DNA of 13,380 bases from an uncultured Paracoccaceae bacterium (GCA_937132145.1 CAKZNY010000202.1:1-13380), one strand, 5' to 3'. Numbered from the stretch's first letter, positions 1-8,073 are shown. The notes: a model not told the origin generated them from the sequence alone. Translations and numbers: made by a program.

Positions 1-1188
1 GGGGGCTTGATACGCCGAGAACTTGTTGTCCACAGACGGGTATTTTGTGATTAGCAAGTATTTCAAAACTTCCTCGTCGGGGCGTAGTTTGTAGTGACGA
101 CATGTTTTTATGAAAATTTTAATAAAATCGTCGCGGCTGGGATTATCCACTTTGATTTTGTAATAAATACGCCGCAACGCCGCCCCGTCGAACATTTCGG
201 TGGGGGCCATGTTGGTCGAGAAAATCACCAGCGTATCAAACGGCACCATGAATTTTTGCCCCGATTGCAGGGTCAAAATATCGAAATGTTGCTCCATCGG
301 AACAATCCAGCGGTTGATAAGCGCCTGCGGAGGCTCGGCTTGGCGGCCAAGGTCGTCCACGATAAACACGCCGCCGGTGGCTTTAAGCTGCAACGGGGCT
401 TGATAGGTGCGCGACACAGGGTTGTAGATCAGGTCGAGCATCGAGAGCGTCAGCTCGCCCCCCGTCATAACGGATGGGCGACGGCACAGTGCATAGCGTT
501 GATCGAAGGTTGGCCCAAGGCGGCGCAGCGCGGTGGCGTCGAACTCTTCGGTTTTGGCCAATGTGTGAATAATGGGGTCGTAAAGCGAGATCACCTGCCC
601 CGAGTATTCAAGGAAACGCGGCAGGAAAATATTATCCCCCAACGAGTCCCGAATACCGTTTGCAATCGAGGATTTACCATTCCCTGGTGGTCCAAAAAGC
701 AAAATGGATTTGCCCGAGTTAACCGCAGGCCCAAGTTGGTCCAACATGCCTTCGGGCATCACCAGATGCGACAGGGATTTTTCCAGATCTTCGCGGCGAA
801 TGTTTACATCCTTAACCTTTTGACGTTCGGTCTGTTTCCAGAAATCGGCCAACGGAACGGGCAGGGAGCCGTAATATTCGGACTGTTGAAGCGCATCAAG
901 CGCACGTGCCCGACCGGAATCCGTTAACTGGTATCGCATGGCGGCCGTTGTCGAGGCCCCTCTGGCCCCCAGCGTTTCGATCAAGCCGTGCGTGCGTATT
1001 TCATCGACCAGTTCCTGTGCAATCGGGACCGAAACGGACAGGGCTTCGGCGATGTCAATAATGTCACTCAGGTTCCGGCGGAAAATGGTTTTTATCAAGA
1101 TGCCGGTCATGAGGGTCATCTCAAGGCCAATCTCGGAGAGCTTCAGCGGAACGGGGGGCTTGAAAGCCTCGTGTCTGTTTTCATCCAT
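1..1188 (-). CDS. Winged-helix / AAA+ ATPase next to tad locus (C-terminus cut by window edge)
   Basis: 396 codons are open from the ATG at 1188-1186 to the window edge, with no stop. The leader has a good ribosome site (AAGGAGC, 8 bases before ATG). Residues about 30-100 read like a winged helix-turn-helix, ending in RYQLTDSGRARA. From about 120 an AAA+ module follows: Walker A GPPGNGKS (166-173), Walker B VFIVDDL (274-280), sensor-1-like VIFSTN (321-326) and an arginine-finger-like ALRR (337-340). The family resembles MoxR-type and other remodelling ATPases found beside tad loci in alphaproteobacteria. The substrate is unknown; a role in pilus gene control or assembly is inference from position only. 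It lies 151 bp after the prepilin peptidase gene, so it may have its own promoter. No transmembrane segment is visible. Confidence 0.88.
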   Translation of the reverse strand, partial: MDENRHEAFKPPVPLKLSEIGLEMTLMTGILIKTIFRRNLSDIIDIAEALSVSVPIAQELVDEIRTHGLIETLGARGASTTAAMRYQLTDSGRARALDALQQSEYYGSLPVPLADFWKQTERQKVKDVNIRREDLEKSLSHLVMPEGMLDQLGPAVNSGKSILLFGPPGNGKSSIANGIRDSLGDNIFLPRFLEYSGQVISLYDPIIHTLAKTEEFDATALRRLGPTFDQRYALCRRPSVMTGGELTLSMLDLIYNPVSRTYQAPLQLKATGGVFIVDDLGRQAEPPQALINRWIVPMEQHFDILTLQSGQKFMVPFDTLVIFSTNMAPTEMFDGAALRRIYYKIKVDNPSRDDFIKIFIKTCRHYKLRPDEEVLKYLLITKYPSVDNKFSAYQAP

Positions 1189-1300
1189 AATGTTTGCTCC
1201 TTCGTAACCGAGAATACAGTCGGTTTGACTCTACGTATATTGTGGTTTTTGCGCAATGCAGCGTTGAAATATCTCGTCACAAATTACTATCAAATTGTGT

Positions 1301-1316
1301 GTTAACGAACCGTTAT
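1301..1316 (-). promoter_or_regulatory. CtrA-like site upstream of the AAA+ ATPase gene
   Basis: On the minus strand this reads ATAA-N7-TTAAC, one base away from the CtrA full site TTAA-N7-TTAA(C). It lies about 115-130 bp before the ATPase start codon, in the only non-coding gap on that side. CtrA is an established alphaproteobacterial regulator, but binding here is inference. A short AT-biased match can occur by chance. Confidence 0.25.
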
Positions 1317-1339
1317 GGTTTCCGCCTTGCTTTGGGCGG

Positions 1340-1852
1340 TTAAAAAATACCGACAACTGTAAGTTGGTAGAAAATTAATGCAGCAGTCATCCCTAAACCG
1401 AGCGGGAAGTTCTTTACTTTGGATGTCTTTTCGATGCGCCAGGATTCCCAGTTGTCGGTGATCGGGTTCATAAAGCCGATTTTACCAATTATTTTGTGCA
1501 AAATAACACCGAGCAGGGCGAATAGTGACAGCTCTAACAGGAAGGAAGATATGTGGTTGTGGTCAATGAAAAGGGCCATGGCGGCGGCGAATTTCGCGTC
1601 TCCGCCACCTATTCCGCCAAGGGAAAACAGGGTGAAACCGATGACCAAAACGATTAATCCGCCAAGCAGACGCCAAAGGAATACATCGAACGGCAGTAGA
1701 ATTGCGCCGGAAATCAGGAAAGCACCTGTCATTAACATCACAAGTATATTCGGTATTTTCATGTACTTAAGGTCGCTCCACGCGGACCAAAGCGCGAAGG
1801 GTGCAGCCACCGCAAGGAAGATGTAATCGGAGAATGCGATGTCGAGGTTCAT
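1340..1852 (-). CDS. tadV: Prepilin peptidase TadV/CpaA (A24 aspartic protease family)
   Basis: 170 residues, the usual size of the short TadV/CpaA type that lacks the N-terminal methylase domain of PilD. Hydrophobic segments lie at about 8-25, 35-55, 60-80, 100-120 and 150-168. The two catalytic aspartates fit the family: D27 in SAWSDLKYMKIPN and D85 in GGIGGGDAKF. It would cleave Flp prepilin after the glycine at the inner membrane. The ATG overlaps the TGA stop of tadD by four bases (ATGA), so translation is probably coupled. It is the last gene of the tadZ-to-tadV run. I see no convincing terminator after it. Confidence 0.93.
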   Translation of the reverse strand: MNLDIAFSDYIFLAVAAPFALWSAWSDLKYMKIPNILVMLMTGAFLISGAILLPFDVFLWRLLGGLIVLVIGFTLFSLGGIGGGDAKFAAAMALFIDHNHISSFLLELSLFALLGVILHKIIGKIGFMNPITDNWESWRIEKTSKVKNFPLGLGMTAALIFYQLTVVGIF

Positions 1853-2694
1853 AGCGATGCCAACAGCTCGACAGCCGGTGCGAAGTGTTGTGGGTGGACA
1901 TCAATTGCATTTGCCAACAGCCCGCGTGCGATGTCGACGTCACCATTTCGGATGGCTTCACGGGCAAGGTTGTATAGCAGGATTGCGCGCTCTTTATCAT
2001 TCATTGGAATAACGGGCAGCCGGTAAATGCCTTGTTTTCCAAGCGTAATCACAAGGTTATTCTTGGCTGTGAACATTTTGGAATCCGCCGAAATGGCCCG
2101 CTTGAACAGTTTTTCCGCGGCTGAATACTGGCCACGTTCCAGTTTGGAAATGCCCCAGTTGTTAAACACTTGCGCTGGACGGGTGGTCAGGCCCCGAGCG
2201 ATATCATAGAAATTATCGGCTTTTTCCCATTCTTTATTGTGATCGGCAACCAGTGCCTCGAGGAAATACCGGTCAAATGTTTCAACCGTTGGCGGGATGG
2301 CGTTAAGCTGCACGCGCGCCTCGTCCCACGCGCCATTGCGAACCAGTGCGCCGGCATAGTTCAGGCGATCTTTGCTGTCGGCAAGCCCGTCTTCGATAAG
2401 TTGTTCGTAAATAAGCGCGGCTTCGGCGTATTGGCTGTTTTGGACAAGGGCCTGCGCGTATCCCTTTTTGAGGTCAACGCGATCGGGATCGGCGGCGAGT
2501 GAATCACGGAAAAATGCGACAGCCTCGTTCGGGTCCGCGAGGTTTAGCATGATGTCGTTCAGACCTGTTGCATCAATTACATTAATGGAACCAAGGCTCG
2601 CATTTTTTTCCGCATCAGTCATTTCGGCGCAACCAGCAAGGGTAATGCTTAAGGCAATCCCTGCGCCAAGTTTACGTAAAATAGTAAGGCCCAT
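1849..2694 (-). CDS. tadD: TadD-type TPR lipoprotein
   Basis: 281 residues. It begins with a short basic N-terminus and hydrophobic stretch ending in lipobox LAGC, so C22 would be the lipidated residue. From about residue 50 to 230 it is a run of tetratricopeptide-like helix pairs (for example NEAVAFFRDSLAADPDRV, YAEAALIYEQLIEDG, YSAAEKLFKRAISADSKMF). TadD lipoproteins are required for Flp pilus biogenesis, probably as periplasmic scaffolds for secretin or pilus parts. The start at 2694 is supported by the complete signal and the purine-rich leader AAAGGGGCGGG. It sits 15 bp after the other TPR gene and overlaps the peptidase gene by 4 bp. Confidence 0.9.
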   Translation of the reverse strand: MGLTILRKLGAGIALSITLAGCAEMTDAEKNASLGSINVIDATGLNDIMLNLADPNEAVAFFRDSLAADPDRVDLKKGYAQALVQNSQYAEAALIYEQLIEDGLADSKDRLNYAGALVRNGAWDEARVQLNAIPPTVETFDRYFLEALVADHNKEWEKADNFYDIARGLTTRPAQVFNNWGISKLERGQYSAAEKLFKRAISADSKMFTAKNNLVITLGKQGIYRLPVIPMNDKERAILLYNLAREAIRNGDVDIARGLLANAIDVHPQHFAPAVELLASL

Positions 2695-2709
2695 CTGCCC
2701 GCCCCTTTT

Positions 2710-3279
2710 TTATTTGTTTCCTAACAGAAGATAGCTTCCGTTACCGTATCGGACCAGAGAAAAGTCGTATTCACGGGTTATTTCCACCAATTGTTCGTCA
2801 ATAAGGCGATTTGCGAGGATCAGGTTTTGCCGGATCAACTCGGAACGCCCGTTATCGACCCCAAAAGCTACGCGAAAAGCTTGTCGCGCTTGTTGGTAAT
2901 CGCCAAGGTTAATTAGAACCACGCCAAAGTTGTTCCATGCGGAGGCGGAGTTCGCGTATTGTGCAACGGCTTTTTCCAGTAGCGTGCGGGCCTGTTGTAA
3001 GCGCCCCAAGCGCAGATTGGCGGACCCCATGCCACTTAGAACCTCGGCATTCACGCCGGTTTCGGAGGCTGCGCGTTGGTATGCGGTTAAGGCGAGCTCG
3101 AATTCCTGGGCCTCCATAAGGCGATGGCCAACCGTGAGGCCATCAACACTTTGCGTGCGCTGTGTACCAATTGGAACAGGGGGGCCGGAGCGTTCATCCG
3201 GTGTTAACGAAAAATTGGTCGCCTGACACGCGCCCAGCGTCAAAAGAAGAAAAGCTGTAACCGTTAGACGTAAAATCAG
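2710..3279 (-). CDS. Second tad-locus TPR lipoprotein, non-ATG start
   Basis: The body has at least two TPR units (about 60-130 from the proposed start), including GRLQQARTLLEKAVAQY and GDYQQARQAFRVAF. The first usual alternative start is TTG at 3243, which would begin inside the lipobox and give no export signal. Reading upstream in frame gives MILRLTVTAFLLLTLGAC from a CTG at 3279-3277: a basic residue, a hydrophobic core and lipobox LGAC (C18). That CTG overlaps the tadC stop TGA, with GGGA shortly before it, so coupled initiation is plausible. ATT at 3276 is another option. No in-frame ATG exists nearby. The protein is 189 residues with the CTG start. Two TPR lipoproteins in series between tadC and tadV are common in Rhodobacterales-type loci; the exact role is unknown. 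Confidence 0.82.
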   Translation of the reverse strand: MILRLTVTAFLLLTLGACQATNFSLTPDERSGPPVPIGTQRTQSVDGLTVGHRLMEAQEFELALTAYQRAASETGVNAEVLSGMGSANLRLGRLQQARTLLEKAVAQYANSASAWNNFGVVLINLGDYQQARQAFRVAFGVDNGRSELIRQNLILANRLIDEQLVEITREYDFSLVRYGNGSYLLLGNK

Positions 3280-3740
3280 AAGTTCCCATCGCCGAGAAGG
3301 TTCACGTAAATGTCGTAAATTGATGGCCCAACCATGATGATCAGCAGTGGCGGAACGGTGAACAGCATGGTCCCGATCGTAAGTTTTGTCGGCAACACGT
3401 TGGCCTTTTCTTCGGCCCGAAGCATGCGCTTGTCGCGCATCTCGTCGGCATAAACACGAAGGGCGTCCGATATCGACGTACCGAAGTTGGCAGATTGCAC
3501 AAGCACCGTCACGAACGAACTGATATCGTTAACGCCGCAACGCTCGGCCATGTCGCGCAGCACAAGTACCCGGTCTTTACCGGCACGCATTTCGTTGGCA
3601 ACAATCTCGAATTCTTCGGCCAGCGTGGGCGCGGATTTTTTGGTTTCGGCCGCCACGCGCAAAATGGCCTGATCGAGGGATTGGCCGGCCTCGACACAAA
3701 CCAGCATCAAATCGAGCGCATCGGGGAAGCCGTTGGTCAC
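3276..3740 (-). CDS. tadC: TadC, C-terminal part (frameshifted gene)
   Basis: 154 residues from a GTG that overlaps the stop of the upstream fragment. It carries most of the TadC type II secretion F domain: FPDALDLMLVCVEAGQSLDQAI, the helical FGTSISDALRVYADEMR region, and a C-terminal membrane helix TMLFTVPPLLIIMVGPSIYDIY. Upstream of the GTG the same frame still encodes VERRLQQRQED, which matches the conserved basic stretch that precedes FPDALDL in TadC. So the gene was once continuous with the fragment at 3737-4261. Read alone it lacks the first half of the inner-membrane platform protein. Reinitiation at the GTGA overlap is possible but unproven. Confidence 0.85.
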   Translation of the reverse strand: MTNGFPDALDLMLVCVEAGQSLDQAILRVAAETKKSAPTLAEEFEIVANEMRAGKDRVLVLRDMAERCGVNDISSFVTVLVQSANFGTSISDALRVYADEMRDKRMLRAEEKANVLPTKLTIGTMLFTVPPLLIIMVGPSIYDIYVNLLGDGNF

Positions 3741-4261
3741 ATCTTCCTGACGCTGTTGCAGACGCCTTTCGACCAGTAAGAGGGCAGCATATATCCAACC
3801 CCGCCAGGGATCAGGATTGACATCAACATGCTGGACATGGTCGGCTCGCCCGGCTGGATGATAACGTAGAGAACACCGATGGCAAGGAACCCGACGCCCA
3901 TCATCATCTTGGCAAAGTTCATGGTCTGAACCGCGGAGGCGGAGCGGTATCCGGCCTGAATAAGTCTTAGGCGGGCGGCGGATAGTTCTTCTTCGTCTTG
4001 GGGTTCAAGAAATTCGGAAAATTTGTCGAGCATCTCTCCTTTGCCATTTTCATAGCGAAGTTTGGTGGATTGATCAGGTCCCCCCGCAGCCACAGCACCG
4101 CGCCGTGTTGGCAGGCGTGAAAATTGATCGACCTGTTTTTTCAGCAGGACAGGGAGGGTTACAAGTATAAGGAATGCTCCGAAATACCCAATCACGAAGA
4201 AGGGCGCACTTGGGCCGATCATGGCGCTCAAGAACTCCCAAATTTGTAAAATCATTTCCAT
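3737..4261 (-). CDS. tadC: TadC, N-terminal part (frameshifted gene)
   Basis: 174 residues. An N-terminal membrane helix lies at about 20-42 (FFVIGYFGAFLILVTLPVLL). Next comes a soluble segment with EEELSAARLRLIQAGYRSASAVQTM, typical of TadC, then two membrane helices to about 155. After LPSYW the sense is lost: the native reading ends SKGVCNSVRKM-stop, while the -1 frame continues as VERRLQQRQEDVTNGFPDALDL. One base is missing near 3770-3775 (TGGTC where TGGGTC would keep the frame). An intact TadC here would be about 320 residues and would pair with TadB as the pilus platform. The leader has GGGGGGCAC before ATG, 21 bp after tadB. Confidence 0.85.
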   Translation of the reverse strand: MEMILQIWEFLSAMIGPSAPFFVIGYFGAFLILVTLPVLLKKQVDQFSRLPTRRGAVAAGGPDQSTKLRYENGKGEMLDKFSEFLEPQDEEELSAARLRLIQAGYRSASAVQTMNFAKMMMGVGFLAIGVLYVIIQPGEPTMSSMLMSILIPGGVGYMLPSYWSKGVCNSVRKM

Positions 4262-4282
4262 AACGTGCCCCCCACAGACAAC

Positions 4283-5245
4283 TTAAACTTTGATATCGAC
4301 CATGATTTTCATGAATATGATATTCACGAGCAAGAACATGCCGACCACGATCGCGGCTGGTACGAATACCGGGGTCGACATGACACCCGCATAATATCCG
4401 GGCTGCGATACGTTGATCATAACAAGCGCTAAAATCGGGAAGATAGACAGAAACCAGCCTGACCATTTTGCCTCGGCGGTGATCGCGTCAACACGCCGGA
4501 ACAGTTTGAATCGCGAGCGGATAACCTGCGCCAGACTGGCAAGAATTTCAGCAAGGTTACCACCCGCTTGTGCCTGAATTTTCACAGCAACGGCGAGGAA
4601 GCGTAAATCCTGAAGGTCGATACGTTCGGCCATTCTGTCCAGCGATTCCGTAATATCCATCCCGTAGGTGGATTCGTCTGCAAGGACGCCGAATTCGGTT
4701 CCAAGCGGGTCCGGCATTTCCGAGGCCACGTTGGCAATAGCGCTGGAAAACGGGTGGCCAACTTTGAGTGATCGCACAATCAGCTCGACCGCATCTGGCA
4801 GCTGTTCCTGAAATAAATCCAGACGCTTTTTTGCCTTGTTACGAAGCCAAGTGTAAACCCCGCCGTAGCCCATAACGATTGAAATACCGATGCGTAGCTG
4901 AACGCCGGTACCCGTGAAAAGCGTCAATCCGACGAAGGCCATAATGCCCACGAAAATCATCACCATAATAAGAGCCATAGGGGTGAACGCGATGTTCGCC
5001 TGCGCGGCTTTTTCTGACAGGGGTGCAATCAGCGGTATGCGTCTGGCGCCACGGTGTTGTTCGCGCTCTTTACGCAAGGTTTCCATGACTTCTTCGGGGT
5101 TTCCACCTGTTTGCAGCAGTTGCAGACGGCGGTTAACCTTGGATTCAAGGCGGACCGACTTTCCGAAGAAGGCCAGATAGATGCCTTCGATCATGAAAAA
5201 TACGCCGACAAAGATCAAAGCGTAAATAAGTGGTTGTAAACTCAT
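4283..5245 (-). CDS. tadB: TadB, Flp pilus inner-membrane platform protein
   Basis: 320 residues, full family length. Membrane helices lie at about 5-28, 90-112, 117-135, 265-282 and 292-312. Between them is the GspF/T2SSF domain (about 145-265), with LPDAVELIVRSLKVGHPFSSAI and GGNLAEILASLAQVIRSRFKL. TadB and TadC together are thought to couple the CpaF ATPase to extraction and assembly of Flp subunits. The start at 5245 follows an AGAGGT ribosome site and lies 18 bp after tadA, consistent with one operon. Nothing in the sequence suggests damage, unlike tadC downstream. Confidence 0.94.
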   Translation of the reverse strand: MSLQPLIYALIFVGVFFMIEGIYLAFFGKSVRLESKVNRRLQLLQTGGNPEEVMETLRKEREQHRGARRIPLIAPLSEKAAQANIAFTPMALIMVMIFVGIMAFVGLTLFTGTGVQLRIGISIVMGYGGVYTWLRNKAKKRLDLFQEQLPDAVELIVRSLKVGHPFSSAIANVASEMPDPLGTEFGVLADESTYGMDITESLDRMAERIDLQDLRFLAVAVKIQAQAGGNLAEILASLAQVIRSRFKLFRRVDAITAEAKWSGWFLSIFPILALVMINVSQPGYYAGVMSTPVFVPAAIVVGMFLLVNIIFMKIMVDIKV

Positions 5246-5263
5246 GGTATATACCTCTTTTTA

Positions 5264-6736
5264 CTATTCGCTATCAATGTAGATACTGCTGGGCAAATCG
5301 TAGCCCCATTCGCGGAAACGCTCGGTGTAGTGCGAGCGAAGGCCGCCGGATACGAATTTTCCCCGAATTTTTCCGTTTTCATCCATGCCGGTACGCTGGA
5401 ATTTGAAGATTTCCTGCATGGAAATGATCTCGCCCTCCATCCCGGTGATTTCGGTGATGGAAACCATGCGACGCGAGCCATCGGGCAGGCGAGAGACCTG
5501 AACCATCAGATTAACCGCCGAGGCAATCTGCGCCCGGCTTGCAATGAGTGGCAGTTCCACGCCCGTCATGGCGATCATGTTTTCAAGGCGCGAAATGGCA
5601 TCGCGCGGCGAGTTGGCGTGAATTGTTGTCATTGAACCGTCGTGGCCGGTGTTCATGGCCTGCAACATGTCGATAACCTCGTCGCCACGTGTCTCGCCCA
5701 CGATAATGCGATCGGGGCGCATACGCAGAGCGTTTCGCAGCAAATCGCGCTGGCTTACCTCGCCTTTTCCCTCCACGTTGGGGGGGCGGCTTTCCATGCG
5801 GCCGATGTGAATCTGTTGCAGCTGAAGCTCGGCGGTGTCTTCGATGGTTACGATACGTTCTTCGTCGCCGATGAAGCTGGAAAGGGCATTCAACATGGTC
5901 GTTTTACCAGAACCGGTGCCGCCCGAAACGATGATATTCAAGCGTGTTGACACCGCCGCCTGAAGATATGTTGCCATAGCTTCGGTGAAGGCGCCGAATT
6001 CGATCAACTGGTCAATGGACAGCTTTTCTTTGGAGAATTTACGAATGGAAACGAGCGAGCCATCCACGGCGCAGGGCGGGACCATTGCGTTGAAACGCGA
6101 ACCATCGGCAAGACGCGCATCCACATAAGGCGAGCTTTCATCGACGCGACGACCAACGGCCGAAACGATTTTATCGATGATCCGCATCAAGTGCTTTTCG
6201 TCTTTGAATTTAACGGTTGTCAGTTCCAGAAGACCGTCGCGTTCAACAAAAACCTGCTGGCTGCCGTTGATGAGAATATCGTTAACCGTATCGTCGCGCA
6301 GCAAAACCTCGATGGGACCAAGTCCGGTGACTTCGTCCAGCAGGTCAGCATTAAGCTGCTTTTGATCCGTCGTATTAAGGACAATATCCATCTCGCGCAG
6401 GCCTTCGCGCGCGATCAGGGCGATTTCATGCTTCAAATCTTCTTCCGAGGCTTTGTCGAGCGCCGCTAGATTCAGGCTTTCAAGCAGCCGTTTGTGCAAA
6501 TCCATCCGAATATCCAGAAGACGGTCCATCCGCTTGGCTTCTTTTGGATCGACCGTGATCGATTTAGACGGAGCAGGCTTGATCTTTTTGCCCGTGGCCA
6601 TCTCTGGCTTAAGCGTCGCAGGTGTAGCTTTAGCATCAGGCGACGGTTTTGGCGCCGCTTTAGGCGATGATACCAGCGAAGGAGCCGCAGCGGGGGCGTC
6701 GTTGGATGCCTCTTGTTTGTTAAACCGTTTAAACAT
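5264..6736 (-). CDS. tadA: TadA/CpaF secretion ATPase of Flp pilus
   Basis: 490 residues. A low-complexity N-terminus rich in Ala, Pro and Lys (1-65) precedes the N-terminal domain and the GspE/VirB11-type ATPase core. Motifs are complete: Walker A GGTGSGKT (272-279), Asp box [12 protein letters not shown] (295-306), Walker B region [11 protein letters not shown] (343-353) and His box [11 protein letters not shown] (364-374). It is expected to be a cytoplasmic hexamer that powers pilin polymerisation with TadB and TadC. The ATG at 6736 follows AAGGAG, whose first bases overlap the TAA stop of tadZ, so the two genes are tightly linked. Confidence 0.96.
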   Translation of the reverse strand: MFKRFNKQEASNDAPAAAPSLVSSPKAAPKPSPDAKATPATLKPEMATGKKIKPAPSKSITVDPKEAKRMDRLLDIRMDLHKRLLESLNLAALDKASEEDLKHEIALIAREGLREMDIVLNTTDQKQLNADLLDEVTGLGPIEVLLRDDTVNDILINGSQQVFVERDGLLELTTVKFKDEKHLMRIIDKIVSAVGRRVDESSPYVDARLADGSRFNAMVPPCAVDGSLVSIRKFSKEKLSIDQLIEFGAFTEAMATYLQAAVSTRLNIIVSGGTGSGKTTMLNALSSFIGDEERIVTIEDTAELQLQQIHIGRMESRPPNVEGKGEVSQRDLLRNALRMRPDRIIVGETRGDEVIDMLQAMNTGHDGSMTTIHANSPRDAISRLENMIAMTGVELPLIASRAQIASAVNLMVQVSRLPDGSRRMVSITEITGMEGEIISMQEIFKFQRTGMDENGKIRGKFVSGGLRSHYTERFREWGYDLPSSIYIDSE

Positions 6737-6745
6737 CGGTACTCC

Positions 6746-7966
6746 TTAGTTTATCGCAGCCTTCTGTTCTTCTGCCATCGCAATTATAGAGGCAGCAATT
6801 TTGCGAATTTCTTTTCGCAACGGATTTTTTGGCGCCGCATCTGCAAGCGGGCGGCCTTGATCGTTTGCAGACAGCACTTGCTTGCCGCCGTCCGGTAATA
6901 GAATGTTGATATCAATCCCCAGACTTTCCGAGAACCGTTTCGCACGCGCCTTGCCGTTCAGATCGGTAAAGGCCGGGGCGAAATTCAGAACAAATTGCAA
7001 TTTATCCTCTGGAAGTTCTTCAGATTTAAGAACCCGCAGAAACCGCATCATATTCTGGGCCGACCGCATATCCAGTTCCATTACCGTGAAGTAGGTATCG
7101 GCCATTTGCAGCACGCTGGCGGACCAGTTTACTAACGTGGTCGGCATATCAACAACCACGAAGTCATAAGACTCGCGCGCGAAGGATAGTATATTTTCGA
7201 TGTCATTTCCACTGATTATATCCAGCGGGAAAATTTCGGGCGGGGCCGTCAGCACAGCCATGCGCGACTTGAAGGATGTAAGGCTCTCTGAAAACATGTC
7301 CGCATCGAGGTTTTCGATGTGCGTAAGCATTTCAGACACGGCGTCGCGGAATCCCAGATCCAGATAGGTGGAAACAGAACCAGCCTGGAAATTCAGATCC
7401 AGAATACAGACTTTCAGGTTGGATTTTTTGTCAAAAACGGCCATTTCCCACGCCAGATTAACTGCGAAGGTTGACGTGCCAACGCCACCTGCAACACCGT
7501 AGACGGGTAAAATGATACCGCGACGCCGCTTTTTTACTTTCTTCTTTTCTTCGTTGATTTCAACGGCATCAGCCCGCAGACGGGCGATCGCATCACCAAA
7601 AGCATCCTTTGGCGGAGGGCAGGGGACAAAATCGTCAGCACCGTGCCGCATAATCTGATGTAAACTGGTCGGGGAGATGTCACTGGCAACCAGAATAACC
7701 TTCAAGTTACGGGCTTTCACGGCCTTGATGAAACCGGTGACGACGCCGAGGTTGTCCTCGTCATTCTTGTCAACGCAAACGAATATCACTTCAAGCGCAT
7801 CGAGCGAGCCGCGCTCTAGCGACTCCATAGCTTCTTTATAAGAGCCAACAGCCCAGTTCTTGGCAAAATGCTCGGATAGTTCACCTGTAAGTTCAGGGAA
7901 CTTTTTAATATCCCGTGTCGCGGCGAATGCCTCGATCACACGTTCTTTTAGCTTTAGTAGTGCCAT
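6746..7966 (-). CDS. tadZ: TadZ/CpaE, MinD/ParA-like Flp pilus localisation protein
   Basis: 406 residues. The N-terminal part (to about 135) looks like the atypical receiver domain of CpaE/TadZ, including ASDISPTSLHQIMRHGADDFV. A basic linker KKKVKKRRRG (141-150) leads to a MinD/ParA-type ATPase fold. The P-loop is GVAGGVGTST (157-166): both lysines of the canonical KGGVGKT pattern are replaced, by A159 and T164. A switch-like FVVVDMPTTL lies near residue 270. TadZ proteins position the Tad machine at the cell pole, and atypical Walker A boxes are known in the family. The first gene of its transcription unit, it has leader GGGGGCAC before ATG and a promoter-like region at 8045-8073. Confidence 0.92.
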   Translation of the reverse strand: MALLKLKERVIEAFAATRDIKKFPELTGELSEHFAKNWAVGSYKEAMESLERGSLDALEVIFVCVDKNDEDNLGVVTGFIKAVKARNLKVILVASDISPTSLHQIMRHGADDFVPCPPPKDAFGDAIARLRADAVEINEEKKKVKKRRRGIILPVYGVAGGVGTSTFAVNLAWEMAVFDKKSNLKVCILDLNFQAGSVSTYLDLGFRDAVSEMLTHIENLDADMFSESLTSFKSRMAVLTAPPEIFPLDIISGNDIENILSFARESYDFVVVDMPTTLVNWSASVLQMADTYFTVMELDMRSAQNMMRFLRVLKSEELPEDKLQFVLNFAPAFTDLNGKARAKRFSESLGIDINILLPDGGKQVLSANDQGRPLADAAPKNPLRKEIRKIAASIIAMAEEQKAAIN

Positions 7967-8035
7967 AAAGTGCCCCCAAGACTACCTTTCGAATTGATAC
8001 TAGCTATAAGAAATCAATCAATCGTTAATCTGAAC

Positions 8036-8073
8036 AATACAAATGTATTAAAATTATAACGCGAATATATCAA
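8036..8073 (-). promoter_or_regulatory. Candidate tadZ promoter with overlapping inverted repeat
   Basis: On the minus strand TTGATA (8073-8068), a 17-base spacer and TAATAC (8050-8045) make a sigma70-like promoter about 80 bp before tadZ. The -10 box overlaps an inverted repeat, AATACA-AA-TGTATT (8036-8049 on the plus strand), which could be an operator. A second perfect TATAAT (8058-8053) has no good -35. The position fits, since the preceding unit ends in a terminator at 8144-8171. Activity is inferred. Confidence 0.45.

Noticed and set aside
94..927. Long plus-strand open frame of 277 codons
   Set aside because: It is antisense to the AAA+ ATPase, whose minus-strand frame shows intact Walker A, Walker B and sensor motifs; the plus-strand translation has no recognisable features.
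1322..1339. Hairpin CCGCC / GGCGG after tadV as a terminator
   Set aside because: The stem is only 5 bp, and on the minus strand it is followed by AAACC rather than a T run. On the plus strand there is no T run either.
3765..3778. Programmed -1 frameshifting in tadC
   Set aside because: The overlap reads TGGTCGAAAGG, with no X-XXY-YYZ heptamer and no obvious stimulatory stem; a one-base loss is simpler.
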